This document shows positions 26,351-33,763 of a stretch of 64,000 nt of DNA, piece by piece (positions within the stretch are counted from its first letter, which is position 1; each line of letters starts with the position of its first letter). The position numbers were made by a program, and so were the translations under genes. Origin of the DNA: Actinosynnema sp. ALI-1.44 (GTDB lineage Bacteria > Actinomycetota > Actinomycetes > Mycobacteriales > Pseudonocardiaceae); NCBI RefSeq assembly GCF_001984155.1, contig NZ_MTQO01000044.1, forward strand, positions 248,001 through 312,000. The letters are read 5' to 3'. The notes under the pieces were generated by a model. It was not told the DNA's origin and did no database searches. It saw nothing but the letters and a program-made list of their open reading frames with translations.

Positions 26351-27339
26351 TCGCCGCGCTCCAGCTTCTCGATCCGTTCGTGCAGGTGCGGCAGCCGGGC
26401 CACGATCCGCAGCCCCTCGGCCAGCGGGCGCGCGGGGACACCGTAGTACGCGCCGGGTTCCCGGATGTCCTTCGTCGTCAGCGTCCGCACCGCCAAGGAC
26501 ACGTCGTCCGCCACTGTCACGTGGTCCGCGACACCGGTCTGCCCCGCCATCGTCACCCTGTTGCCCAGCACGGCGCTCCCGGCGACGGCCGACTGACCGC
26601 AGATCACCGTGTGGTCGCCGATTCGCGTGTTGTGTCCGATCTGGACCAGGTTGTCGAGCTTCACCCCGTTGCCGAGTTCCGTCGCGCCCGCGGTGGCCCG
26701 ATCGACCGCGCTGCCCGCCCCGATCTCCACGTCGTCGCCGATCACGACACCCCCGACGTGGTCGACCTTCTGGTGCGCGTCGCCGTCCCACCGAAACCCG
26801 AATCCGTCGGCACCCAGCGTCACGTGGGCGTGCACGATGCATCGAACGCCGATCTCCACGTCCTGGTAGAGAACAACATGGGGATACAGCACGGTGTACT
26901 CACCGACGGTGCACCCCTCGCCCACGTAGCAGAACGGGAAAACCTGCGCGCCCGCGCCGATCCGCGCACCTCGCTCGACCACGACGTACGGCCCGACCGA
27001 CGCGGTGTCGTCCACTTCGGCCGACGCATCCACGACCGCGGTCGGGTGGACACCCGGCCGCGACGGCAGTGGTCGCCGGTACATCGTCAGGAACTTCTCA
27101 AACGCCACACGGGGTTCGTCCGCGACGAGGTGCGGCCGGTCGACCGCCACCCCGGGCGGCACGATCACCGCACCGGCCGTGTGCGCGGTCAACTGCCGCA
27201 GATACTTCTTGCCCTGGCAGAAAGTCAGGCCTTCCCGGTCGTCCGAATCGACGGGAACCGGCCTCGTCACCCGGAAATCCGGGCCGCTGCCGACCTCGGT
27301 ACCCAACAACCCGGCCAGCTCGGCCAACGACCAGCTCAT
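26347..27339 (-). CDS. lpxD: UDP-3-O-acylglucosamine N-acyltransferase (LpxD)
   Basis: 330 residues, normal length. The N-terminal uridine-binding domain is visible (GLTFCQGKKYLRQL then AGAVIVPPG at about 37-63), followed from about 97 by hexapeptide repeats of a left-handed beta-helix. The catalytic histidine is H236 in LVQIGHNTRIG, equivalent to E. coli H239, with the LGADGFGF motif near 175-182. It transfers an acyl chain from ACP to the 2-amino group after LpxC action. Its ATG overlaps the lpxA stop (ATGA) and its stop overlaps the lpxC start, so the three are coupled. Confidence 0.92.
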   Translation of the reverse strand: MSWSLAELAGLLGTEVGSGPDFRVTRPVPVDSDDREGLTFCQGKKYLRQLTAHTAGAVIVPPGVAVDRPHLVADEPRVAFEKFLTMYRRPLPSRPGVHPTAVVDASAEVDDTASVGPYVVVERGARIGAGAQVFPFCYVGEGCTVGEYTVLYPHVVLYQDVEIGVRCIVHAHVTLGADGFGFRWDGDAHQKVDHVGGVVIGDDVEIGAGSAVDRATAGATELGNGVKLDNLVQIGHNTRIGDHTVICGQSAVAGSAVLGNRVTMAGQTGVADHVTVADDVSLAVRTLTTKDIREPGAYYGVPARPLAEGLRIVARLPHLHERIEKLERGE

Positions 27340-28055
27340 GCACGCACCTCCCGGTAGAACGACGAGATCCCCCGCAACGACCGCTCGGCAACGAACTTCT
27401 TCAGCGTGCCGACCAGTTCCGTGCTGTCGTCGGGCTCCTCGCCCGCCCGTAATCGGTGGAACGCGGCCCGCAGCGCCGCGTACTCGTCACCGCGGATCCC
27501 GGCTCGGCGCAGGCCGATCACGTTGAGCGCGCGATGCGTGGCCGGATTGCCGTCCACAGCGCAGAACGGCAGCACGTCACGGGTCACCTTGGCCATCGCG
27601 CCAACCATTGCCCTGCTGCCGATCCGGACGTGCTGGTGCACTCCCGTCATACCTCCGATCACCGCATGATCGGCCACCGTCACGTGCCCGGCGAGCGCGG
27701 ACTGTTGGCAGACAACGACACTGTCGCCCACCCAGCAGTCGTGGCTGATGTGGGTCTGGCCCATGATGAGGCAGTCGGCGCCGATCCGGGTCGGCCGGGC
27801 CGGTGTGGTCGAACGGTGGATGATCGCACCTTCCCTGACCGCGGTGTTCCGGCCGATCTCCAGACATGTTCCACCAAGGGAGAACGACAGGACTTGCGGA
27901 TCGCCGCCGATCACCGCGTGCGCGTCGACCCGCACACCGGACGCCAGCCGAACCCCGGCGTGGATCACCGCATACGGTCCGACCTGGACGTCGTCGGCGA
28001 CATCAGCCTCATCGGACACAACAGCGGTTGGATGAATTCTCGGTGACTGGGTCAC
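27336..28055 (-). CDS. lpxA: UDP-N-acetylglucosamine acyltransferase (LpxA)
   Basis: 239 residues, slightly shorter than the usual 260. Hexapeptide repeats run from RIHPTAVV onwards; the family block IGGDPQVLSF..LEIGRNTAVREGAIIHRST is at about 49-82, and the catalytic histidine is H105 in THISHDCWVG (E. coli H125). The C-terminal helical domain (ALNVIGLRRAGI..) is present. It adds an acyl chain from ACP to the 3-OH of UDP-GlcNAc. The GTG start at 28055 stands 22 bp after the ICL/PEP-mutase gene. Acyl-chain length preference cannot be read safely from the sequence. Confidence 0.92.
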   Translation of the reverse strand: MTQSPRIHPTAVVSDEADVADDVQVGPYAVIHAGVRLASGVRVDAHAVIGGDPQVLSFSLGGTCLEIGRNTAVREGAIIHRSTTPARPTRIGADCLIMGQTHISHDCWVGDSVVVCQQSALAGHVTVADHAVIGGMTGVHQHVRIGSRAMVGAMAKVTRDVLPFCAVDGNPATHRALNVIGLRRAGIRGDEYAALRAAFHRLRAGEEPDDSTELVGTLKKFVAERSLRGISSFYREVRA

Positions 28056-28077
28056 TCGCCGAATTCTCGCACAGCTT

Positions 28078-28857
28078 TCAGTTGAGTTTGCGGGTATCGG
28101 CGGGCAAACCGCCACCCGCGTACACATCTTCGGCCAATTTGGCCAACGCGGTGAGCGCGACGTTCTGGCTCCACGGACCGTAGGAAACCCGGGACACGCC
28201 GAGCCGCCGCGCCTCGGCCAGCGGGATCGAGCCCGGAATGCCGATCAGGTTGACCTTGCGTTCCCCCAACGCCTCCACCAGCCGCTCGACCTGACCGACA
28301 TCGAGCTTGCCCGGTACGAAGACGTTCGACGCTCCCGCGTCAAGGTAGGCGCGACCACGCGCAATCGCTTCGGTGAGCACGTCTTCGGGGTCCCGGCCCG
28401 GCGACCTGATGAACGCGTCCGTGCGCGCGTTGAGCACGAAGTCGACACCGGCGGACTGTGCGGCGGCGACCGCCGCCTCGACCGCCCGCACCGACTCGTC
28501 GAGCGGCTTCATCTGGTCCTCGAGGTTGCACCCCACGGCGCCGACGTCGATGGCCCTGGCGACGGTGCCGCCCGGGTCGCCGTAACCGGCCTCGAGGTCC
28601 GCCGTCACCGGCAGGTCCCCGGCCACCCGCACGATCAGGGCGACCTCGGCGATCATCTCGTCACGGGGGATCTTCTCGCCGTCCGGGTAGCCGCGGGAGG
28701 CCGCGATGCCGTGGCTCGGGGTGGCCAAGGCGTGTGTGCCGGGTGTCTCGGCGACGACCTTGGCGGTGATGGCGTCCCAGACGTTCACCACGAGCAGCAG
28801 TTCCGGCGCGGCGTGCAACTCCTGCAAGCGCGTCGCCTTGTCAGCAGTGGAGATCAT
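28078..28857 (-). CDS. Isocitrate lyase/PEP mutase superfamily enzyme
   Basis: 259 residues of the ICL/PEPM TIM barrel: VNVWDAITAKVVAE, ALATPSHGIAASRGYPDG, VTADLEAGYGD and VGCNLEDQ are the usual metal- and substrate-binding loops. The KKCGH loop of true isocitrate lyases is not present, so a C-C or P-C lyase acting on another 2-oxo or malate-type acid is likely. It may start the transcript that continues into lpxA, but a biochemical link is not evident. The ATG at 28857 is preferred over a TTG at 28866. Confidence 0.82.
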   Translation of the reverse strand: MISTADKATRLQELHAAPELLLVVNVWDAITAKVVAETPGTHALATPSHGIAASRGYPDGEKIPRDEMIAEVALIVRVAGDLPVTADLEAGYGDPGGTVARAIDVGAVGCNLEDQMKPLDESVRAVEAAVAAAQSAGVDFVLNARTDAFIRSPGRDPEDVLTEAIARGRAYLDAGASNVFVPGKLDVGQVERLVEALGERKVNLIGIPGSIPLAEARRLGVSRVSYGPWSQNVALTALAKLAEDVYAGGGLPADTRKLN

Positions 28858-28903
28858 GTCCGCCAATGTACGAGAGGTTCCCGGCTGCCGCGCGCCCGGA
28901 CCA

Positions 28904-28937
28904 CGTGGCGGCCCTCACCCCGTGTGGGGCCGCCACG
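28904..28937 (-). terminator. Strong hairpin after the M14 peptidase gene
   Basis: CGTGGCGGCCC pairs perfectly with GGGCCGCCACG over 11 bp around a 12-base loop. On the minus strand it lies directly after the carboxypeptidase stop and before the ICL/PEPM-lpx transcription unit, so it isolates the two. There is no long T-run, which is usual in actinomycetes. Confidence 0.6.
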
Positions 28938-28941
28938 GGCG

Positions 28942-30234
28942 TCATGACCCGGCGATGACCGGCACAGGGGCGCGGTCGAGGAAGTCCTCGTCCGCACCGG
29001 CGCCACCGCGGTCGGTCAACGGGATGCGGTCGTACACGGCGGGATCGAGGTTGTGCACCTGCCCGCTGGTCACGGCCGTCAGGATTCCGTCGAGGCCGAT
29101 GCCGACCGCTCTGGTCAGCATCTCCCGGTGGCGTTGCCCCAGGGTCTGGGTCTGGCCGCGGACCTCGAACAGCACCGCGCCGGAGCCGTTCAACGTGAAC
29201 GTGCCGAGCCCGGTGCCGGGGAGGTTGATGTCCTGCGGGTAGAGGGTGATGTTGCCAAAGGCTGGCCGCTCATTGGCGGCACCCTGCAACGCGTTGTACG
29301 CGGCGACGTTGAGCTGCTTGTTGTACTTGAGGTTGTAGGAGTCACGGAACTGCGCCCATTCCGCGCCTTCGGGTGTGTTCGGGTCGGCGACGAACTTGCC
29401 GGACAGGCTCAGCGTGACGAACCTGCTGGTGCCGGGAACCTTGTAGCACGCGCCTTGGTGGTGCAGGTCGATGTAGGTGTCGACCTTGCCGAACTCCTGC
29501 TTCAGTCCGAGGTAGACGTCCCGCACGGTCTGCGACTCCGGCGTGACGAACCAGCCGGGCTTCGCCGACGTGCCGGGGAAGTCCTGCGGCCGCGGCCGGT
29601 AGGTCAGGTCGGGGTGGTAGTCGCGGTTGACGTCGAAGCCCGGCTTGGTGCGGTAGTCGTCGCCCTGCTGCTGCCCGGTGATGTAGTTCCACGCGGGCGG
29701 TGCGCCCCGCAGTTGCGGGAACCGGGCCTGCACCTCCTGCCACGTCATGTCGTTGCCACGGCGGTCGAGCTCGGCCGCGTCCGGGTTCATCTTGGGGATC
29801 GCGACGATGGTGAGTTCCCGGCGGATCGACTGGGCCTTGCGGGACTCGGACGTGCCGAGGTGGTCGAGCAGGCGGAGGATCGCGTCGGTGCCGGTCTTCT
29901 CGTTGCCGTGGATCTCGCTGGTGATCAGGATGACTTTGCGGCCCGTGCCGACCCGGGCGCTCTGCACCAGGCGACCTCGGTTGGACCTGCCGACCTGGGT
30001 GACCTGGACCTTGCCCGCGCTCACGCGTTCGATGCGCGCCAACTCGTTGAGCGTCTCCTGGTAGTCGGTGAACTCGGAGATCGGGTTCTCACGAGGTGTC
30101 TCGCTACACGCCTCGGCGGCGCTGGCCGAGCTGATCGGTGCGACCACGGTCGGAATCGCGAGCGCGCTGCCCAACATGATCGCGCTCACCCATAGCGCCG
30201 GTCGACGCTGACTGGTGACATGCATGCGATCCAT
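28942..30234 (-). CDS. Secreted M14 zinc carboxypeptidase
   Basis: 430 residues with a signal peptide ending near residue 40 (ISSASAAEA). The zinc ligands are in SEIHGNEKTG (HxxE) and DLHHQGACY, and the catalytic glutamate is in AVLFEVRGQT. The substrate-binding segment FDVNRDYHPDL follows M14 practice. It should remove C-terminal residues or cut gamma-D-Glu-type bonds outside the cell. An in-frame ATG at 30225 is an equally good start. Confidence 0.88.
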   Translation of the reverse strand: MDRMHVTSQRRPALWVSAIMLGSALAIPTVVAPISSASAAEACSETPRENPISEFTDYQETLNELARIERVSAGKVQVTQVGRSNRGRLVQSARVGTGRKVILITSEIHGNEKTGTDAILRLLDHLGTSESRKAQSIRRELTIVAIPKMNPDAAELDRRGNDMTWQEVQARFPQLRGAPPAWNYITGQQQGDDYRTKPGFDVNRDYHPDLTYRPRPQDFPGTSAKPGWFVTPESQTVRDVYLGLKQEFGKVDTYIDLHHQGACYKVPGTSRFVTLSLSGKFVADPNTPEGAEWAQFRDSYNLKYNKQLNVAAYNALQGAANERPAFGNITLYPQDINLPGTGLGTFTLNGSGAVLFEVRGQTQTLGQRHREMLTRAVGIGLDGILTAVTSGQVHNLDPAVYDRIPLTDRGGAGADEDFLDRAPVPVIAGS

Positions 30235-30280
30235 TCAACCGGCGCGGCTGTCAGCGCGACAGCGCAGAAGGAATGGTTTC

Positions 30281-30982
30281 GTGGAGCAGATCAGGGCCCG
30301 CTTCACCGTCGGCGCCGACGGCGCGCGCTCGACGGTCGCCCGCCGCCTGGGCCTCGACGTCAACCGGCGGCTGATCATCGGTGTCGAGGAGGTGTTCCCG
30401 GTGTCGGCTTCGGCTGTTCCCGCGTTCCACTGCGTCATCGATCCGCGCCTGGCCCCCGGATATCTCGCTTGGCTCGTCGACGACGGGCGGAACGCCCACG
30501 TCGGCCTGGCCGGTCGGCCCGCGGGCCTGACCGCGCCACTCCCCCGCCTGCTGCGGACATTCCTGGAGCGGTTCCCGGGGGTGCCAACGCCGATCGGGCC
30601 GGCACACCGCCGTGGTGGACCGATTCCTGTCGGCGGGGTGTTGCGCCGGATCGTGAACGCCGACGGCTTGCTCGTCGGTGACGCGGCAGGGGCGGTGTCA
30701 CCGTTGACGGCCGGAGGCCTCGATCCTTGCTTGCGTATGGCGCAACTTGCTGCTGGCGTCACCTACGACTACTTACGCACCGGCGATGCGGGTGTGTTGC
30801 GGCACTACGACGGCTCTGCTTTTCGCGCTCGGTTCCGTCTTCGGCTGCTGTTGAGGGATGTCTTCTCCCAGTTGCGAACCCCGGCCACGGCGGAGGCCGC
30901 CTTCTGGTTGCTGCGCACGCCGTTGGGGCGTGCGGCCGCTGCGCGTGTTCTCTTCGGCAGCGGGTCGTTTCCGCCTCAGTGA
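30281..30982 (+). pseudogene. N-terminally truncated geranylgeranyl-reductase-family flavoprotein
   Basis: The reading frame starts in mid-domain: FTVGADGARSTVARRLG is the second FAD motif, followed by DGLLVGDAAGAVSPLTAGGLDPCLRMAQLAA, the third FAD motif and its helix. The N-terminal GxGxxG nucleotide-binding part, about 130 residues in relatives, is missing. A GTG at 30281 with AAGGAATGG upstream could give a 233-residue product, but it could not bind FAD normally. It faces away from the M14 gene. Confidence 0.7.
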
Positions 30983-31111
30983 GACGGCCTGTTATGACGA
31001 GTTGGGATTGCCCCATACGCCCACGCGCTGGACAACCTCACACGTGTAGGACAGGAACCCCTGCCGCCGGTGCTCCATGCCGGTGTCCCGTCCAACACGA
31101 AGGAGTCTGTG

Positions 31112-32299
31112 GTGCCCATTCGACGAGGGCTCGGGTTGCTGGCTGCCGCTGGTCTGCTGGTGGCCGGGATCGCCGCGGCCAATCCGCCGTCCGCCGAAGC
31201 GGACGTGGCCGCGGTGCCACCCGCCGAGCTCAATTCCGGCGTGACCAGGGCCGGGACAGCTGTTCCCATCGACATGGCGTTGACCTATGGCGGTTCACGG
31301 CGAGCGGAGATCCGGGCGCCCGGGTCTACGTACATCAAGGTGCATTTCGGTTCGTTCAAGCTCGCCCACGGCGACTACGTCACCGTGGCCAGCCCCGATC
31401 GACGTGAAGTGCACACCTACTTCGGTGAGGACGCCCGCGGCTCCGCCTTCACCAAACACGGCGGGTCCGGCTTCGCGGCGATGTCCGTCGACGGTGACAC
31501 CGCGATCGTGACTCTGCACGCCACCGGCTCACGAAACCCCGCTCGGCTCGGCGTCCGGATCAACCAGTACTTCCGCGGCTACGACACGGCCGAAACCGCC
31601 GCGCACAACCCCGGCACCCTCAGCGTGTGCGGGACCGATGCGCGTCGGGACGTCGCCTGCTACCAGACCAGCCATCCGACCGAGTACACCCGTGCCAACG
31701 CCGTCGCACGGCAGTTGCTCAACGGCATCGGCCACTGCACCGCGTGGCGTGTCGGGAACACCAACAGGATGCTGACCAACCAGCACTGCATGGAGAACGC
31801 GTCCGACCTGCGGGCCAGCGAGTTCCAGTTCGACTACCAGTGCGCCACCTGCGGCGGCAACAACCCGCGCACGGGCACGAAGGTCAGCGGCCTCGAACTG
31901 ATCAAGATCAGTGGGCTCAACCAACTCGACTACGCGCTGTTCAGCGTGAACAACTTCGACCGCGTCCAGTCGTTCGGCACGCTGTACCTCGAGACCAGGG
32001 AGTCCATCGCGGGCGAACGCATCTACATTCCCGGCCACGGGGACGTCAAGCCGAAACGGTTGTCCCTCTTCGAGGACAGCCAGGGCGGCGCCACGTGCAA
32101 GATCGACACGGTCTCCGCGGGCGTCAACACCGGCTACCGGTGCGACACGTCCGGCGGCAACTCGGGTTCGCCTGTTCTCGCCGCGTCCTCGCACAAGGTG
32201 ATCGCGTTGCACCACCTCGGCGGCTGCCCGAACTGGGGAACCCGGATCAAACTCGTGTACGACCAGATCAGGACCGACATCGACAACACCCCTCGATGA
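31112..32299 (+). CDS. Secreted chymotrypsin-fold serine protease
   Basis: 395 residues. A signal peptide covers about 1-30, then about 150 residues of beta-rich N-terminal domain (IRAPGSTYIKVHFGSFKLAHGDYVTV), then the protease domain. The triad is H225 (MLTNQHC), an aspartate in NQLDYALFSV and S351 (GNSGSP). The Cys-rich layout and the Ser motif resemble lysyl-endopeptidase-like actinobacterial proteases. The GTG at 31112 has AAGGAG upstream. It is followed by a LysR gene whose operator lies just after this stop. Confidence 0.87.
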   Translation: MPIRRGLGLLAAAGLLVAGIAAANPPSAEADVAAVPPAELNSGVTRAGTAVPIDMALTYGGSRRAEIRAPGSTYIKVHFGSFKLAHGDYVTVASPDRREVHTYFGEDARGSAFTKHGGSGFAAMSVDGDTAIVTLHATGSRNPARLGVRINQYFRGYDTAETAAHNPGTLSVCGTDARRDVACYQTSHPTEYTRANAVARQLLNGIGHCTAWRVGNTNRMLTNQHCMENASDLRASEFQFDYQCATCGGNNPRTGTKVSGLELIKISGLNQLDYALFSVNNFDRVQSFGTLYLETRESIAGERIYIPGHGDVKPKRLSLFEDSQGGATCKIDTVSAGVNTGYRCDTSGGNSGSPVLAASSHKVIALHHLGGCPNWGTRIKLVYDQIRTDIDNTPR

Positions 32300-32325
32300 C
32301 GGACCCATCGGCCGTTGTTCGGGTT

Positions 32326-32340
32326 ATGCCGAATCGGCAT
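32326..32340. promoter_or_regulatory. LysR-type T-N11-A box
   Basis: ATGCCGAATCGGCAT has perfect 7-bp arms around one base and contains the T-N11-A LysR consensus. It lies about 65 bp upstream of the LysR start, where an autoregulatory recognition site is expected. Confidence 0.55.
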
Positions 32341-32403
32341 GGACCGATGCCCGCGCCGCGCGCTACTTTCTCGGAAGTGGGCGTGCCGGCGTGGGAGGTG
32401 CCC

Positions 32404-33375
32404 TTGGATGTGGAGATCCGGCACCTGCGGATGCTCGTGACGATCGCCGACGCGGGAAGCGTGACCGCGGCGTCGAAAAGGCTGGGGCTGTCCCAGCCCG
32501 CACTGACCGCGCAGTTGCAACGGATCGAACGCAACCTCGGCGGCAGCCTGTTCGTCCGCCGCACCGACGGCTCGGTCCCGACACCGCTGGGCCAGGATGT
32601 GCTCAACCACGCCCGCGCGGTGTTGTGCGGCGTGCAGAGCATCCGGCAACGAGTCGCGCAACACCGGCAACCGCCGACGAACGCCCCGGTCCGGATCGGC
32701 GGCTACTGCGGTTTCCTGCACGTCCACGTCGCACGATGGGTCGCCCAGGCATCCTGGGCGACCGGCGTGCGGGTGTGGGAGGAGTTGATCCCGCAGTCCA
32801 CAGTCGACATGGTGGCCCGCGGCGACCTGGACATGGCGCTGTTCTACGAATGGCCGGGCGGCGAGGTCACCCTGCCACCAGGACTGCGCGGCCAGGCGAT
32901 CTACCCGGACGAACCGGTCTTCGTGATCATGGCGCACGACCACCCACTGGCGAAGCACCGAAGCGTGACCCTGGCGGACATAGCCGACCACCCGTGGGCG
33001 GACGAACCACCCGGGCTGACACCGTGGTCGGTGTATCGGCAACAGGTGTGCCACCGGGCCGGAGTGATCCTCGACCAGCAACACCACTCGGTCTTCGTCC
33101 CCACCGTGCACCAACTGGTCCTGGCCAGGCTGGCGGTGGCCCCCGCGATCGCCACGGCACGGGACCTGCCCGGCCGGATGGTGGTCCGCAGCCTGGACGA
33201 CAACCCCATGCGCCAGACGCTGAAACTGGTGTACCGGACGGATGGGGCGGTCGCGGCTCACATAGAGGAGTTGACGCATCAGATCGTGCAGGCTTACACG
33301 GCACGGTCGCAGTGCAGCACGGCTTTCGGTCACTGGTGGGCCGACCAGGGGCGGCATCTCGCGCCGTCGTTCTGA
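32404..33375 (+). CDS. LysR-family transcriptional regulator
   Basis: About 323 residues. The helix-turn-helix is at the N-terminus (LDVEIRHLRMLVTIADAGSVTAASKRLGLSQPALTAQLQRIERNLGGSLFVRR), followed by an effector domain. I use the TTG at 32404, five bases after GGGAGG; GTG 32410 is the alternative. No obvious divergent target exists; the preceding gene is a secreted protease on the same strand. The tail is unusually long and ends in a Cys/Trp-rich segment. Target genes unknown. Confidence 0.85.
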   Translation: MDVEIRHLRMLVTIADAGSVTAASKRLGLSQPALTAQLQRIERNLGGSLFVRRTDGSVPTPLGQDVLNHARAVLCGVQSIRQRVAQHRQPPTNAPVRIGGYCGFLHVHVARWVAQASWATGVRVWEELIPQSTVDMVARGDLDMALFYEWPGGEVTLPPGLRGQAIYPDEPVFVIMAHDHPLAKHRSVTLADIADHPWADEPPGLTPWSVYRQQVCHRAGVILDQQHHSVFVPTVHQLVLARLAVAPAIATARDLPGRMVVRSLDDNPMRQTLKLVYRTDGAVAAHIEELTHQIVQAYTARSQCSTAFGHWWADQGRHLAPSF

Positions 33376-33446
33376 GTACGGTTCGGCGATCGTGGCGAAG
33401 GAATGCGAAACGGTGTTCTGGTTGATGAAGTGCCTGGTGAAAGAGT

Positions 33447-33475
33447 GTGGTCCCCGCGTACGCGGGAATGTGCTC
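33447..33475. repeat. Solitary type I-E-like CRISPR repeat
   Basis: A 29-base segment starting GTGG and containing TCCCCGCGTACGCGGGAATG looks like the repeats of actinobacterial type I-E CRISPR arrays (GTG-TCCCCGCG-nACGCGGGgATG). No second copy follows at 61 bases, and no cas gene is in the window, so it is not an array. Confidence 0.5.
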
Positions 33476-33494
33476 TCCGAAGCAGTGATCAGGG

Positions 33495-33722
33495 TCAGTC
33501 AGGTCCACGCAGGGTGAAGATCACCCGCAACACGTGCTCGACGGCCGCCGGGAACACCGCGCCACGCAATTCGTCGCGTGTGCCGAGGTTGTGGGCGGCG
33601 AACTCGAGCATCCGGTCCTTACCCATTCGGCGGACCACGAGTCCCGCGATCTCCTCCAGGTCCAGGTCAGGGTGGTCCAGACGGATGAGGGCGAACTCGA
33701 CAACGAGTTCCTCGTCCGTCAT
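33495..33722 (-). CDS. Small hypothetical protein (75 aa)
   Basis: An acidic, helical protein starting MTDEELVVEFALIRLDH. The ribosome site GGAAGGAGGG is excellent, which supports this start and the gene itself. No domain is recognised. It is the next gene after the flavoprotein on the same strand, 41 bp downstream, so co-transcription is possible. Confidence 0.6.
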   Translation of the reverse strand: MTDEELVVEFALIRLDHPDLDLEEIAGLVVRRMGKDRMLEFAAHNLGTRDELRGAVFPAAVEHVLRVIFTLRGPD

Positions 33723-33763
33723 GGACCCTCCTTCCCTATGCCGACTGAGCATAGTTCATTTGT

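Noticed and set aside
33376-33494. A CRISPR array
   Set aside because: Only one repeat-like unit; nothing similar at the expected spacing and no cas genes.
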